From Nostoc sp. CHAB 5844 (GTDB lineage: Bacteria > Cyanobacteriota > Cyanobacteriia > Cyanobacteriales > Nostocaceae), in assembly GCF_020829595.1 (NCBI RefSeq), contig NZ_JAIVFW010000003.1, positions 169,521 to 233,520 of the forward strand: 64,000 bases of DNA, written 5' to 3'. A program made the position numbers and the translations under genes. The notes below the pieces were generated by a model. It was not told the origin of the DNA. It made no database searches and saw only the letters and a list, made by a program, of their open reading frames with translations. Positions 10,201-18,498 of this stretch are shown here, piece after piece. The first letter of the stretch is position 1; the number at the start of each line of letters is the position of its first letter.

Positions 10201-10293
10201 ATCTCTTAAATTTTGCCAAAAAGCATCAACATTCTTAGCACCGGGAAAGCGACCAGCCATGCCAATAATTGCAATTTCATCGGAGATACCCAT
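7216..10293 (-). CDS. Type I PKS module: KS-AT-ACP
   Basis: 1025 residues. The ketosynthase has its Cys (TACSTS) and both His (THGTGT, NVGH). The acyltransferase shows GHSIGE and HAFH, the signature of malonyl-CoA selectivity. The carrier domain reads LGGDSL. There is no ketoreductase, dehydratase or enoylreductase, so the C2 extension should stay at the beta-keto level unless an enzyme acts in trans. Placed after the Dab/beta-Ala NRPS and before the terminal beta-Ala NRPS, it should extend an aminoacyl chain with one malonyl unit, giving a beta-keto amide that could help bind metal or cyclise. Four TTTTGAC heptads (8952-8979) lie in frame in the KS-AT linker and encode a lysine/serine-rich spacer. 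Confidence 0.93.
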   Translation of the reverse strand: MGISDEIAIIGMAGRFPGAKNVDAFWQNLRDGVESITFFSDEELLLSGIKPTVLNDPRYVKAFGVLEDIDLFDANFFGFNPKEAEIIDPQHRLFIEGVWEALENAGYNSETYSGQIGLFAGAALSSYLLNNLFSNFYPHWDSLNSVESFQMFVGNDKDHLPTQISYKLNLKGPSVNIQTACSTSLVAVHFACQSLLNGESDIALAGGVSIHLPQKAGYYYEQGGILSVDGHCRAFDANASGTIFSNGLGVVVLKRLEDALCDRDYIHAVIKGSAINNDGSLKVGYTAPSVDGQTAVILEALALADVEPETISYIETHGTGTALGDPIEIAALTQAFRGSTDKKGFCAITSAKTNVGHLNTAAGVAGLIKTIQALKHKQIPPNLHFQTPNPQIDFANSPFYVNTTLSEWQSKGTPRRAGVSSFGIGGTNAHVILEEAIEVKSQKSKVKSAYQLLCLSAKSEKALEQATINLVTHLQQHPELDLADVAYTLSVGRRTFDYRRMVVCRDIEDAFKVLTTLDQQRVFTHYQKPSNRPVIFMFSGQGAQYVNMARELYQVEPIFQEQVDICADILKPHLGLNLRQILYPNEQQTQTASAQLQQTSFAQPALFVIEYALAKLWMSWGVLPTAMIGHSIGEYVAATLAGVFSLADALALVAARGRMMQQQPPGSMIAVPLPETEVQPFLAQELSLAAINSPSACVVSGKTEIVEALQNYLATKKIDSRPLHTSHAFHSQMMEPVLPAFTAQVKKVNLKPPKIPFISNLTGTWIQQNEATNPHYWSQHIRSCVKFSTGISELLKQPEGIFIEVGPGRTLSTLTKQHLTTNAKQLVLTSLRHPKEQQTDIAFILNTLGQLWLAGIDIDWSEFYNYEQPYRIPLPTYPFERQRYWIEAKILSFVSEENNQIFSKPANLTETKVQESTPSYFRPNIGNSYIAPTNELEEQIAKVWQEVLGIQQVGIYDNFFELGGDSLIATQLASRLQANFPVELPLRELLLQALTVAKQAEMIEELLLKKIAELSEEEVKSILTT
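8952..8979. repeat. STRR: four TTTTGAC heptads inside the PKS gene
   Basis: Four perfect tandem copies of TTTTGAC, a short tandemly repeated repetitive sequence of the kind known from heterocystous cyanobacteria. It is in frame and falls in the KS-AT linker, where extra residues are tolerated. Confidence 0.9.
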
Positions 10294-10393
10294 AATACAC
10301 CATACTGTATAACTTCTATTAGTGTCTTAATGTTGAAAAATGTTGAATACTGAACCACTAAGACACATATTTTAAATTCAAAATTTCATGTTA

Positions 10394-12076
10394 CTAGCTT
10401 ACACAATCAAGCAGAGAATCTTGATTTTTTAGACCATTATAAGCTGACAGAGAAATTTCTGAGGCAATCTGTATCTGATCGTTTAACACTGCATCAATGT
10501 CATCTTCCGTGGTCAGCGGATTTGCTAATACTGCACGCAATGCCACAATAGAAATTTCTTGACTAAAGCAAGTGGTAGATTTCATTGTCCGTGAGATAAA
10601 AGTACGACCTGCTTGACGTTGACTTTTTTGCAAACGCTCATTAAATTGACTAATAAATAGATTGTCGATTTCCGTCAATTGCTTTTTAGCAACAACATCT
10701 CTTAACGGCTCTGGAATATAGCGATAGATAAGCAAGTTAGTGTCAGGTTCTGCTAATAACTCAAACTCAGGCATAGCACAAATCCGAGCAGCCATATATT
10801 GAGTTTTCCTAATACCTTCATCAATTAAAAATTCATATCCTTTACTACCAATTAAATTCAGTCCAGCGTGTAAGAATAATGCCATACCGGGACGAGAACC
10901 TTCTAAAGCGCGTTTACCTAAATCGAACGAACCTTTACGCATGGTATAGCTGGCTTGTTTTTCAATTGATTGTGCCATTTGCGGTTCGCGCAGAAATAGC
11001 ATACCAATGCCCATTGGCAGATAGAGTTGTTTATGTCCGTCAATGGTGACTGAATTAGCTTGTTCGATACCTGCTAGTTTGTAGCGATGTTGTTGAGAAA
11101 AAATTAGCGGCCCACCCCAAGCAGCATCTACATGAAAATGAACATTAGCTTCGCAGGCAATTTTGGCAATATCTAACAGTGGATCTACTCCTCCAGAATC
11201 TGTAGTGCCAGCAATGCCAATAATCGCAATTATACACAAGTTTTCTTGCAGACATTTTGCCACAGCTTGACGTAGCGATCGCACTCTCATTCTATTATTA
11301 CTGTCAACCGGAATTTTAATCAAACCCCGATTCCCAATCCCTAACAAATCTGCCGCTTTATCAAAAGAAAAGTGCATCAACTCAGAGCCAATTATTGCTG
11401 CTCCTTTGTAGCCATAGAAATTTAATGCTGCTGTTAAACCTTCCTTTTCTACACCAAAAAAATCATCTTTCGCACCCAAAACTGCATTCCGATAGCACCA
11501 CATTGCAGTAATGTTTGCTGTTGTACCACCAGATGTTAAAATTCCCAGTGTACTTTGGCTATTTTGAATATGTTCAGAGTAAAAATTATCAGAAAAATTA
11601 TATATTTGGCGATGCAACATTGCTAAGGCTTGGCGTTCGTAAAAACTGAGAGATTTCGCTGTCTCAATTTTCACCGAATTTTGGTTCATTGCCGTCATCA
11701 GTTTGGCTAACGGTTGCATAAAAGAAGGCAGTGCCGAAGTCATGTGACCAATGAATTTGGGTGAAGCAGTATGAATTGAATGAGCAATAACATTATCTAC
11801 TAAGTATTCAAGATAGTTCTCAAAGTTAGCAGGTTGACTTGGTACTTTACTATCGCAGAACTTTGCCGCTAATGAATCTAAATCAACATCACTACTAGCA
11901 TCACCTGCACTTATGAAATTGTCAGATATATCATCAATAAACTCATCTATATTCTCGGCGCTTGAACTAGATAGACTAAACAACTGCATTATCTGTTTTT
12001 TAATATCAGAATGCAATATTTGCTCAGATTCAACTAAATAACTTTGTTTTGGCATTTCTTGTTTACTTAATGTCAT
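10394..12076 (-). CDS. PLP-dependent decarboxylase, PanP-like aspartate 1-decarboxylase
   Basis: 560-residue group II PLP decarboxylase with the PLP lysine in TIDGHKQLY, the aspartate in HVDAAWGG and the FIGHMTSALP segment that I recall from PanP aspartate 1-decarboxylases of Vibrio-type bacteria. PanP makes beta-alanine from L-aspartate. That fits the two flanking NRPSs, whose A domains carry beta-alanine-type codes. The gene lies inside the cluster between the Dab/beta-Ala NRPS and the PKS, with an AGGA ribosome site about 10 bases before ATG 12076. The alternative is an L-2,4-diaminobutyrate decarboxylase giving 1,3-diaminopropane, since a diaminobutyrate aminotransferase is nearby. I favour PanP because of the motif and the A-domain codes, but an assay is needed. 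Confidence 0.85.
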   Translation of the reverse strand: MTLSKQEMPKQSYLVESEQILHSDIKKQIMQLFSLSSSSAENIDEFIDDISDNFISAGDASSDVDLDSLAAKFCDSKVPSQPANFENYLEYLVDNVIAHSIHTASPKFIGHMTSALPSFMQPLAKLMTAMNQNSVKIETAKSLSFYERQALAMLHRQIYNFSDNFYSEHIQNSQSTLGILTSGGTTANITAMWCYRNAVLGAKDDFFGVEKEGLTAALNFYGYKGAAIIGSELMHFSFDKAADLLGIGNRGLIKIPVDSNNRMRVRSLRQAVAKCLQENLCIIAIIGIAGTTDSGGVDPLLDIAKIACEANVHFHVDAAWGGPLIFSQQHRYKLAGIEQANSVTIDGHKQLYLPMGIGMLFLREPQMAQSIEKQASYTMRKGSFDLGKRALEGSRPGMALFLHAGLNLIGSKGYEFLIDEGIRKTQYMAARICAMPEFELLAEPDTNLLIYRYIPEPLRDVVAKKQLTEIDNLFISQFNERLQKSQRQAGRTFISRTMKSTTCFSQEISIVALRAVLANPLTTEDDIDAVLNDQIQIASEISLSAYNGLKNQDSLLDCVS

Positions 12077-12129
12077 ATTGCTATGTTCCTAAATATTTAG
12101 CAATCCGCTGAAAATAAATTTTATTTCTC

Positions 12130-12200
12130 CTCTTTGCGCCACTCTCCTCAACGGGTAGAACCCCCGCACGGAGGTGGCTGCCTTTGCGACTTTGCGTGAG
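12130..12200. repeat. GC-rich dispersed repeat overlapping an NRPS 3' end
   Basis: A segment with CTTTGCGCC / CCTTTGCGACTTTGCGTGAG words, common in spacers of this genome (related words at 1590-1610, 7160-7200 and 31720-31760). It overlaps the stop-codon end of the NRPS frame, so the last residues of that protein are repeat-encoded. Confidence 0.6.
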
Positions 12201-15200
12201 ATTTTTGTCTAATTTCTTTACGTCGCTGTATAGATGCAAACCTACTTTCCAATTGACGATTATTTGTTTCTACAGATAATTGTGAACTCTTCTCTTGACT
12301 AAAAAACTGAGTTAATTGACTGATAGTTGGATATTGAAACATCTCAACTAAAGAAAACTCTTTTTGAAATATTTGTTGCAGCTGGCTATGAACTTGAATC
12401 AAAAGTAAAGAATGTCCACCAAGTTCAAAGAAATTATCATGTATACCTACCTCATCCAGCCGCAAAACTTCTTGCCAAATACTTGCAATGGCTTGTTCAA
12501 CCTCAGTTTGCGGAAGTTGTAATTGCTGTTCTAACTGAGGACGCACACCCTCTGGAGTTGGAAGTGCCTGATAGTCTACTTTACCATTTGGCAGTAGTGG
12601 CAAAGCTTCTAAAATCACAAAAGTCGAAGGCAGCATATATTCCGGTAACGTCTCTTTTAGCAGACGTTGTAACTCGGTGATATTGATTACCTGCTGTCCT
12701 TCGCTAACTACATAAGCTATTAACTGCTGTTGCTGTTCCCTCACTACAACAACAACTTCTCGTATTTTTGAAGATTGGCGTAATACCGCTTCAATTTCTC
12801 CCAGTTCTACACGAAAACCGCGCAGCTTAATTTGGTTATCAATTCGCCCTAAAAACTCTAAGTTACCATTGGCTTGATAACGTACTAAGTCTCCTGTTTT
12901 ATAAAGCCTATTTGAAGTCTGAAGTCTGAAGTTTGAAGTCTGAAGTGGGTTTATTGCATCTATGAAAGAAGTTTGAGTTTTAGACTGTTGACTTAAATCA
13001 TCCTTTTTATTTGTGATTTTAGCCTTTCTAAAAGGGTTATTAATAAATCTTTCTTGAGTCAGTTCTGGTTGATTAATATAACCTCTGGCTAATCCCGCAC
13101 CACTAACATATAGTTCACCACTTATGCCAATCGGAACAGGTTGGAGATTTTGATCCAACACATGAATTTCTGTATTAGCGATCGCTTTCCCAATCGCCAC
13201 TCGCTCAGGCAGTTGCTCTGTAGGAGTTATACTGTAGCAAGTAACGTCAGCAGATACTTCTGAAGAACCGTAAAGATTCAACAGGATGCTCTCAGGTAAC
13301 GTCTGCCGAAACTGGTGTAACAAGTCAATAGGAAGCGCTTCACCACTAGTTACCCACAACTTTAATTTTGGTAGTCTTTGTTGCAAATTGCTATCAGTGT
13401 CTAACAAAACACGCAACAACGAGGGAACAAGTACTAGTCGGGTGACATGATGTTGAGCTAATGTTTCTACAAATTGGTGTGGATCTTTGACAATGCGATC
13501 GCCTACAATTACAGTCTTCACCCCTTGTAGTAACGGCCCAAAAATCTCCCAAACTGAATCTACAAAGTTTAAAGATGTTTTCTGGCAACAAACTTCTCCC
13601 TCTGTAAACGGGTAAGTCTGCCACATCCAATGGAAACGATTGACAGCACCTCTATGTAATCCCAAAACTCCTTTAGGTTTGCCAGTAGAACCAGAAGTGT
13701 AGATAACATAAGCAAGATTCTCGGCTGTAGTCTCACTCACAGGATTCTCTTGACTAGCCTGAGCAATCCTCTCCCAATCCGTATCCATACACACAACTGT
13801 CATTTTGTCAAACATATCAACAAATGACGCATGACTAATGACAAGTGACACTCCCGCATCCGCCAACATAAAAGCTAATCGCTGTTGTGGATACGCCGGA
13901 TCTAACGGCAAATATGCGCCACCAGCCTTGAGAATTCCCAACAGCCCGACTATCATATCCACCGAACGCTCTACACATATTCCCACTAATACCTCTTTTT
14001 CTACACCCAATGAGCGCAAATAATGCGCCAGTTGATTCGCACGCTGATTTAACTCTCTGTAAGTTAATTGTTCTTCTCCACAAACCACAGCCACAGCATC
14101 GGGTGTACGTTCTACTTGCGCTGCAAATAACTGATGAATGCACTCTTGCGGATATTCCAACTGCGTATCATTCCATTTTGCCAGCTGCGTCTTCTGTGCT
14201 TCAGTCAACAAAGGTAACTCCCAAAGTTGCTGCTGAGGATCACTAACAATTCCCGATAGCAATGTCTGCAAATGCTCCGCCATTCGGTGTATAGTATCAG
14301 CCTCAAACAAATCGGTACTGTATTCAAAAGTCCCAACAAGTCCCGCAGCCGCCTCTTCCATGAACAAAGTCAAATCAAACTTAGCTGTACGGTTGTCGTT
14401 TTCCAACAGGCTCAAGTTTACACCCGACAACTCTATCTCTGACATCGGCGCATTTTGCAGCACAAACATCACTTGAAATAGTGGTGTGTAACTCAAAGAA
14501 CGCTGTGGTTGCAATTCTTCTACCAGCACATCAAAGGGTAAATCCTGGTGGGTATACGCTCCTAAAGCCACCTCACGCACTCGACTCAATAATTCCTCAA
14601 AGGTATAATTGCCTTCTAACTTAGTTCGCAACACTAAAGTATTGACAAAAAAGCCAATTAACTCTTCTATCTCAGCACGGTTGCGGTTAGCAATAGGGGA
14701 ACCGACAACAATATCTTCACTGCCTGTATAGCGATATAGCAGAGTTTGAAAAGCTGCCAGCAGCGTCATAAACAAGGTACATCCCTGTTCCTGACTTAAG
14801 GTTTTCAGCGCAGCAATTTGCTCTGGAGGAATTTCAAAAGTATAGTTAGCACCCCGGAAAGACTGAACAGCAGGCCGTGTATGGTCTGTAGGTAACTCTA
14901 ACAGTGCAGATGCGCCCTCCAAATGCTGTCGCCAGTAAGCAAGTTGAGACTCTAGAACCTCTCCCATCAACCAGCGTCGTTGCCAAGCGGCAAAGTCTGC
15001 ATACTGAATTGGTAGTTCTGGTAAATTCAGGAGTTGTCCGGTGCAGAAAGCTTGATAAAGTGTAGAAATTTCCTCAACAAACACACCTATTGACCAACCA
15101 TCAGAAGCAATATGATGCAAAGTCAATAGCAGCACATACTCTTGTTCATCAAGGCGCAATAACTTCGCCCGCATCATCAAGTCTGTTTGCAAGTTAAAAA

Positions 15201-18200
15201 GCTGTTGTGCCTCTGTTTGTGTCAGTTGTTCAATTTGAACTGCTTGTAAGTCAGCAGGTAAATCACTCAAATCAATTACTGGCAAAGAAAAAGTTGCTGC
15301 TGATGAAATGATTTGTATAGGTTTTCCCGCAACTGTTTTGAAGTTGGTACTTAAGATTTCATGACGACGGACAATTTCACTGAGACTTTGCTGTAATGCC
15401 TGTTCGTTAAGTTGACCCTGCAAGCGAAAGGCCGCAGATAAATTATTGAAGGGGCTATCTGGTTGTAGTTGGGTGAGGAACCACAAACGTTGTTGAGCAA
15501 AAGATAAGATTAATTCCTCATCCCTAGAAATACGTTCAATAGGGGGTGCTTCTAAACCTACCCCCGCCTTAATAGCTTTCTCAATGACTGTTGCTAACCC
15601 CGCAACTGTTGGCTGCTCAAACAAGCGACGCAGAGGCAATTCCACTTCAAAAGCCTGCCTGACTTTGGAAATAACGCGAGTCGCCAGTAGGGAATGTCCT
15701 CCCAATTCAAAGAAGTTGTCGTAAATACCTACTTTTTCTAAACTCAAGACTTCCGCCCAAATTCCCGTCAGCATCTCTTGAATGGGAGTGGAAGCAGCAA
15801 CAAAAATATTTTCGTTCTGAAGTTGTGTAAAGTCAGGTGCAGGTAAAGCGCGGCGGTCTACCTTGCCACTGGGAGCCAATGGTAATTCGTCTAGCAGCAT
15901 CAAAGCTGATGGAATCATGTGCTGTGGCAACCTTTGTTTAAGTAGCTGCCGTAGTTCTGACAATAAATCCTCTGAACTTTCAGCTTGAGGAACTATATAT
16001 GCTACCAAACGCTTGTCACCGTTGTCTTCTCGGACGATAACCACAGTCTCCCGTACAGATGAATGCTGACGTAGCAGTGCTTCAATTTCTTCCAGTTCAA
16101 CCCGAAAACCGCGAATCTTGACTTGGTTATCTATGCGTCCCAGGAACTCAATATTACCATCAGGTAGCCATCTACCTAAATCTCCAGTTTTATAGATTAA
16201 ATCTGGGTTTCCCACTGGTAATTTTTTTGTAGGATCGGGGAAGGGATTAGGAACAAAACTTAATTTTGTTTTCTCTGGATTTTTCCAATAGCCATCTCCT
16301 ACACCAATTCCCGATACACATATCTCTCCTGGAAATCCTATCGGCACTAATTGCATTTCTTGGTCAAGAATATAGATATTTAAATTAGTTAAGGGCTGAC
16401 CGATAGAAACAGTTCGTTGGTTTTCTACTAAAGGTTTATCAATAATAAATTGAATGATATCATCCGCAGCTTCTGTTGGGCCATAAGCATCAGCTATTCT
16501 AATTGAAGGATACAAACTCAACCATTGATTGACTCTTTTTACCGAAACTGGTTCACCAACTACCATCATCCACTTTAAATCAGGCAAATGTCTTTGGTCT
16601 GGCGATAGTTGGGAAATATAATCTATTAATCCTCCAAATACTGCTGGGACTAATTCAACAACAGTGATTCTTTTTTCTTGCAGAACTTTAAATAATTTTT
16701 CCGGAATAAAACCAGATTCAGTATCTACTATAACTGTTTTACCACCAATCAAAAGCGGAGCTAAAAATTGCCAGACAGAAATATCAGTAGAAGCAGGTGC
16801 GCTTTGCAAAAAAGCAAAATCTGCTGTTAACTCTAGTTCATCGAACTGAGCATATATATGATTAATAGCCCCGTCATGTCTAACTATTGCGCCTTTTGGC
16901 AATCCAGTAGAACCAGATGTATATAACATATACGCTGGATCTGTGCCTGTATTATTTCCTGCTAAATTGCTGTTGGGTAAATGATGAAAATTATATTGAT
17001 TGTAAATTTGAATATTATTTATTTTAAATTTGTTTTCTGCCGCATCTAAACAGACTAAGGATTTCAAATGTAGATTATTCTCTATTAAGTTAGTAAAAAT
17101 ATCCAAACAAGAAGAGTCTGTCAAAATTATTTTGACTTCACTGTTAGATACCATATATTTAATTCTATCTGTTGGATACTGGCTATCAATTGGCAAATAT
17201 GCTCCGCCAGCTTTATAGATAGCAAGTATGCCTATCAAAAAATTGATGTCTCGCTCTTTGAGAATGCCAACAATTTCCCCTTTTTGGATTCCAAGCTGTT
17301 GTAGAAATCTAGCTAACTGGTTAGCTTTTTCATTTAATTGTTGATAGGTTAGCCAACTATTTTCATACTCAACTGCAATTCTGTTAGGTGTTTCTATTAC
17401 TTGCTGGGCAAATAATTGATCAATTGTCTGAGTCAGAGGGTATTGTTTTGTTTTCTTATTAAATTCCTTTAATAGCTGGTGCCGCTCGTCTATTCTTAAT
17501 AAAGATATATCTGTAATTTTAATGTAAAAATTGCCAACAACAAATTCAATAACATTAAGATAGGATTGAACCAAACATTTAATAGCATCTTCTCGAAAAA
17601 GATTGTCATTGTAATCTATTCTACCTAATAATAAATTGTCATCGACTTTGAATGACAATGTTAAATCATTACTGATTTCTGCCAAATCATTTTGTTGATG
17701 AATATTTTCTAATAAAATAACAATGTCACAAAATGAGTGGCGATTCTGATGATTGGGTAAATTTAAGAGTTGAGCTAATTCATCGACAGGATAATTTTGA
17801 TGACTATATGCGTCTATTGTTGTTTGTTTAACTTGGAGAAGTAAGTCTTTAAATGTTTGATTTTTATCAACGCTAATCCGCAAGGGTAATATTTTATTTA
17901 AATTGCTATCAATTTCTGCTAATTGATAAGTAGGAAAACCGATAATATTATCAGTATTACCAGTATATTTGTGCATTAATACATTGAATGCAGACAATAA
18001 AACTAAATATATTGATAAATAAGAATTATTACTAAATTTGATAATAGTTTCAGACAGATAGGTTGATAACTGAAAACTAACTGATTTATTCTTACCAGTG
18101 TAAATTGCAGGTCTAATATAGTCTGTAATTAGATTTGTTTTTGGTAGTTCATCAGATAATTGATTTAACCAATAAATTTTTTGATTAAATAAATCTTCCG

Positions 18201-18234
18201 ATGTAATTGTAGGTTTACTTTGAATTGCAACCAT
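12148..18234 (-). CDS. Bimodular NRPS: partial C-A(Dab-like)-PCP-C-A(beta-Ala-like)-PCP
   Basis: 2028 residues. The first about 250 residues correspond only to the C-terminal lobe of a condensation domain, with no HHxxxDG. A1 code by eye is DIWEMVADD(K): several acidic pocket residues, resembling diaminobutyrate codes of pyoverdine-type NRPSs. PCP1 (LGGHSL) is followed by a complete C domain (HHIASDG). A2 code is VDWVVSLAD(K), one position from the beta-alanine code. PCP2 (LGGHSL) ends the assembly line part. Between A-domain core motifs A6 and A7 of A2 lies an insertion of about 40 residues, partly encoded by GAAGTCT heptads. The C-terminal tail (QPPPCGGSTR) comes from a dispersed repeat. 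The start has AAGG 9 bases upstream. Supply genes for Dab (aminotransferase) and beta-Ala (decarboxylase) flank it. Inferred role: add Dab, then beta-alanine. Confidence 0.92.
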   Translation of the reverse strand: MVAIQSKPTITSEDLFNQKIYWLNQLSDELPKTNLITDYIRPAIYTGKNKSVSFQLSTYLSETIIKFSNNSYLSIYLVLLSAFNVLMHKYTGNTDNIIGFPTYQLAEIDSNLNKILPLRISVDKNQTFKDLLLQVKQTTIDAYSHQNYPVDELAQLLNLPNHQNRHSFCDIVILLENIHQQNDLAEISNDLTLSFKVDDNLLLGRIDYNDNLFREDAIKCLVQSYLNVIEFVVGNFYIKITDISLLRIDERHQLLKEFNKKTKQYPLTQTIDQLFAQQVIETPNRIAVEYENSWLTYQQLNEKANQLARFLQQLGIQKGEIVGILKERDINFLIGILAIYKAGGAYLPIDSQYPTDRIKYMVSNSEVKIILTDSSCLDIFTNLIENNLHLKSLVCLDAAENKFKINNIQIYNQYNFHHLPNSNLAGNNTGTDPAYMLYTSGSTGLPKGAIVRHDGAINHIYAQFDELELTADFAFLQSAPASTDISVWQFLAPLLIGGKTVIVDTESGFIPEKLFKVLQEKRITVVELVPAVFGGLIDYISQLSPDQRHLPDLKWMMVVGEPVSVKRVNQWLSLYPSIRIADAYGPTEAADDIIQFIIDKPLVENQRTVSIGQPLTNLNIYILDQEMQLVPIGFPGEICVSGIGVGDGYWKNPEKTKLSFVPNPFPDPTKKLPVGNPDLIYKTGDLGRWLPDGNIEFLGRIDNQVKIRGFRVELEEIEALLRQHSSVRETVVIVREDNGDKRLVAYIVPQAESSEDLLSELRQLLKQRLPQHMIPSALMLLDELPLAPSGKVDRRALPAPDFTQLQNENIFVAASTPIQEMLTGIWAEVLSLEKVGIYDNFFELGGHSLLATRVISKVRQAFEVELPLRRLFEQPTVAGLATVIEKAIKAGVGLEAPPIERISRDEELILSFAQQRLWFLTQLQPDSPFNNLSAAFRLQGQLNEQALQQSLSEIVRRHEILSTNFKTVAGKPIQIISSAATFSLPVIDLSDLPADLQAVQIEQLTQTEAQQLFNLQTDLMMRAKLLRLDEQEYVLLLTLHHIASDGWSIGVFVEEISTLYQAFCTGQLLNLPELPIQYADFAAWQRRWLMGEVLESQLAYWRQHLEGASALLELPTDHTRPAVQSFRGANYTFEIPPEQIAALKTLSQEQGCTLFMTLLAAFQTLLYRYTGSEDIVVGSPIANRNRAEIEELIGFFVNTLVLRTKLEGNYTFEELLSRVREVALGAYTHQDLPFDVLVEELQPQRSLSYTPLFQVMFVLQNAPMSEIELSGVNLSLLENDNRTAKFDLTLFMEEAAAGLVGTFEYSTDLFEADTIHRMAEHLQTLLSGIVSDPQQQLWELPLLTEAQKTQLAKWNDTQLEYPQECIHQLFAAQVERTPDAVAVVCGEEQLTYRELNQRANQLAHYLRSLGVEKEVLVGICVERSVDMIVGLLGILKAGGAYLPLDPAYPQQRLAFMLADAGVSLVISHASFVDMFDKMTVVCMDTDWERIAQASQENPVSETTAENLAYVIYTSGSTGKPKGVLGLHRGAVNRFHWMWQTYPFTEGEVCCQKTSLNFVDSVWEIFGPLLQGVKTVIVGDRIVKDPHQFVETLAQHHVTRLVLVPSLLRVLLDTDSNLQQRLPKLKLWVTSGEALPIDLLHQFRQTLPESILLNLYGSSEVSADVTCYSITPTEQLPERVAIGKAIANTEIHVLDQNLQPVPIGISGELYVSGAGLARGYINQPELTQERFINNPFRKAKITNKKDDLSQQSKTQTSFIDAINPLQTSNFRLQTSNRLYKTGDLVRYQANGNLEFLGRIDNQIKLRGFRVELGEIEAVLRQSSKIREVVVVVREQQQQLIAYVVSEGQQVINITELQRLLKETLPEYMLPSTFVILEALPLLPNGKVDYQALPTPEGVRPQLEQQLQLPQTEVEQAIASIWQEVLRLDEVGIHDNFFELGGHSLLLIQVHSQLQQIFQKEFSLVEMFQYPTISQLTQFFSQEKSSQLSVETNNRQLESRFASIQRRKEIRQKSHAKSQRQPPPCGGSTR
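12914..12946. repeat. STRR: GAAGTCT heptads inside an NRPS A domain
   Basis: Five consecutive heptads (GAAGTCT, GAAGTCT, GAAGTTT, GAAGTCT, GAAGTGG) within the second A domain of the bimodular NRPS, coding LQTSNFRLQTSN just before the A7 YKTGD motif. The same heptad occurs in the spacer at 33374-33408. Confidence 0.9.
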
Positions 18235-18275
18235 TATCTGTTACCTTGTTACAAAATGCTTGATGAGATATAACA

Positions 18276-18360
18276 CGCAGAGAGAAGTTGCGGTGCAGGG
18301 GTTCCCCCCGCCCTTGCAAACTTCTCCTATCGGAGACGCTGCGCGAACGGTGGATGCGGA
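18276..18360. repeat. 85-bp dispersed repeat, copy 1 (inverted partner at 20715-20799)
   Basis: Begins CGCAGAGAGAAGTTGCGG and ends GGTGGATGCGGA. It is the reverse complement of 20715-20799 with a single mismatch by eye. It fills most of the 264-bp spacer between the aminotransferase and the bimodular NRPS. No gene is present in this spacer. Confidence 0.92.
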
Positions 18361-18498
18361 GGCGCAGAAAGGATAAGAGTTTTGAGATTCTAATACATAA
18401 ATTTCATACCTATGTATACAATGTCTTAAGCTAATGTCGTGCGGCATGGATTAAAACTCAGCATTCTTTCTTTTTATTTTTTACCTTTTACTTTTGCC

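Noticed and set aside
10394..12076. Diaminobutyrate decarboxylase making 1,3-diaminopropane
   Set aside because: Possible by superfamily, but the PanP-like motif and two beta-alanine-type A domains make aspartate decarboxylation the better reading; kept as an alternative in the feature.
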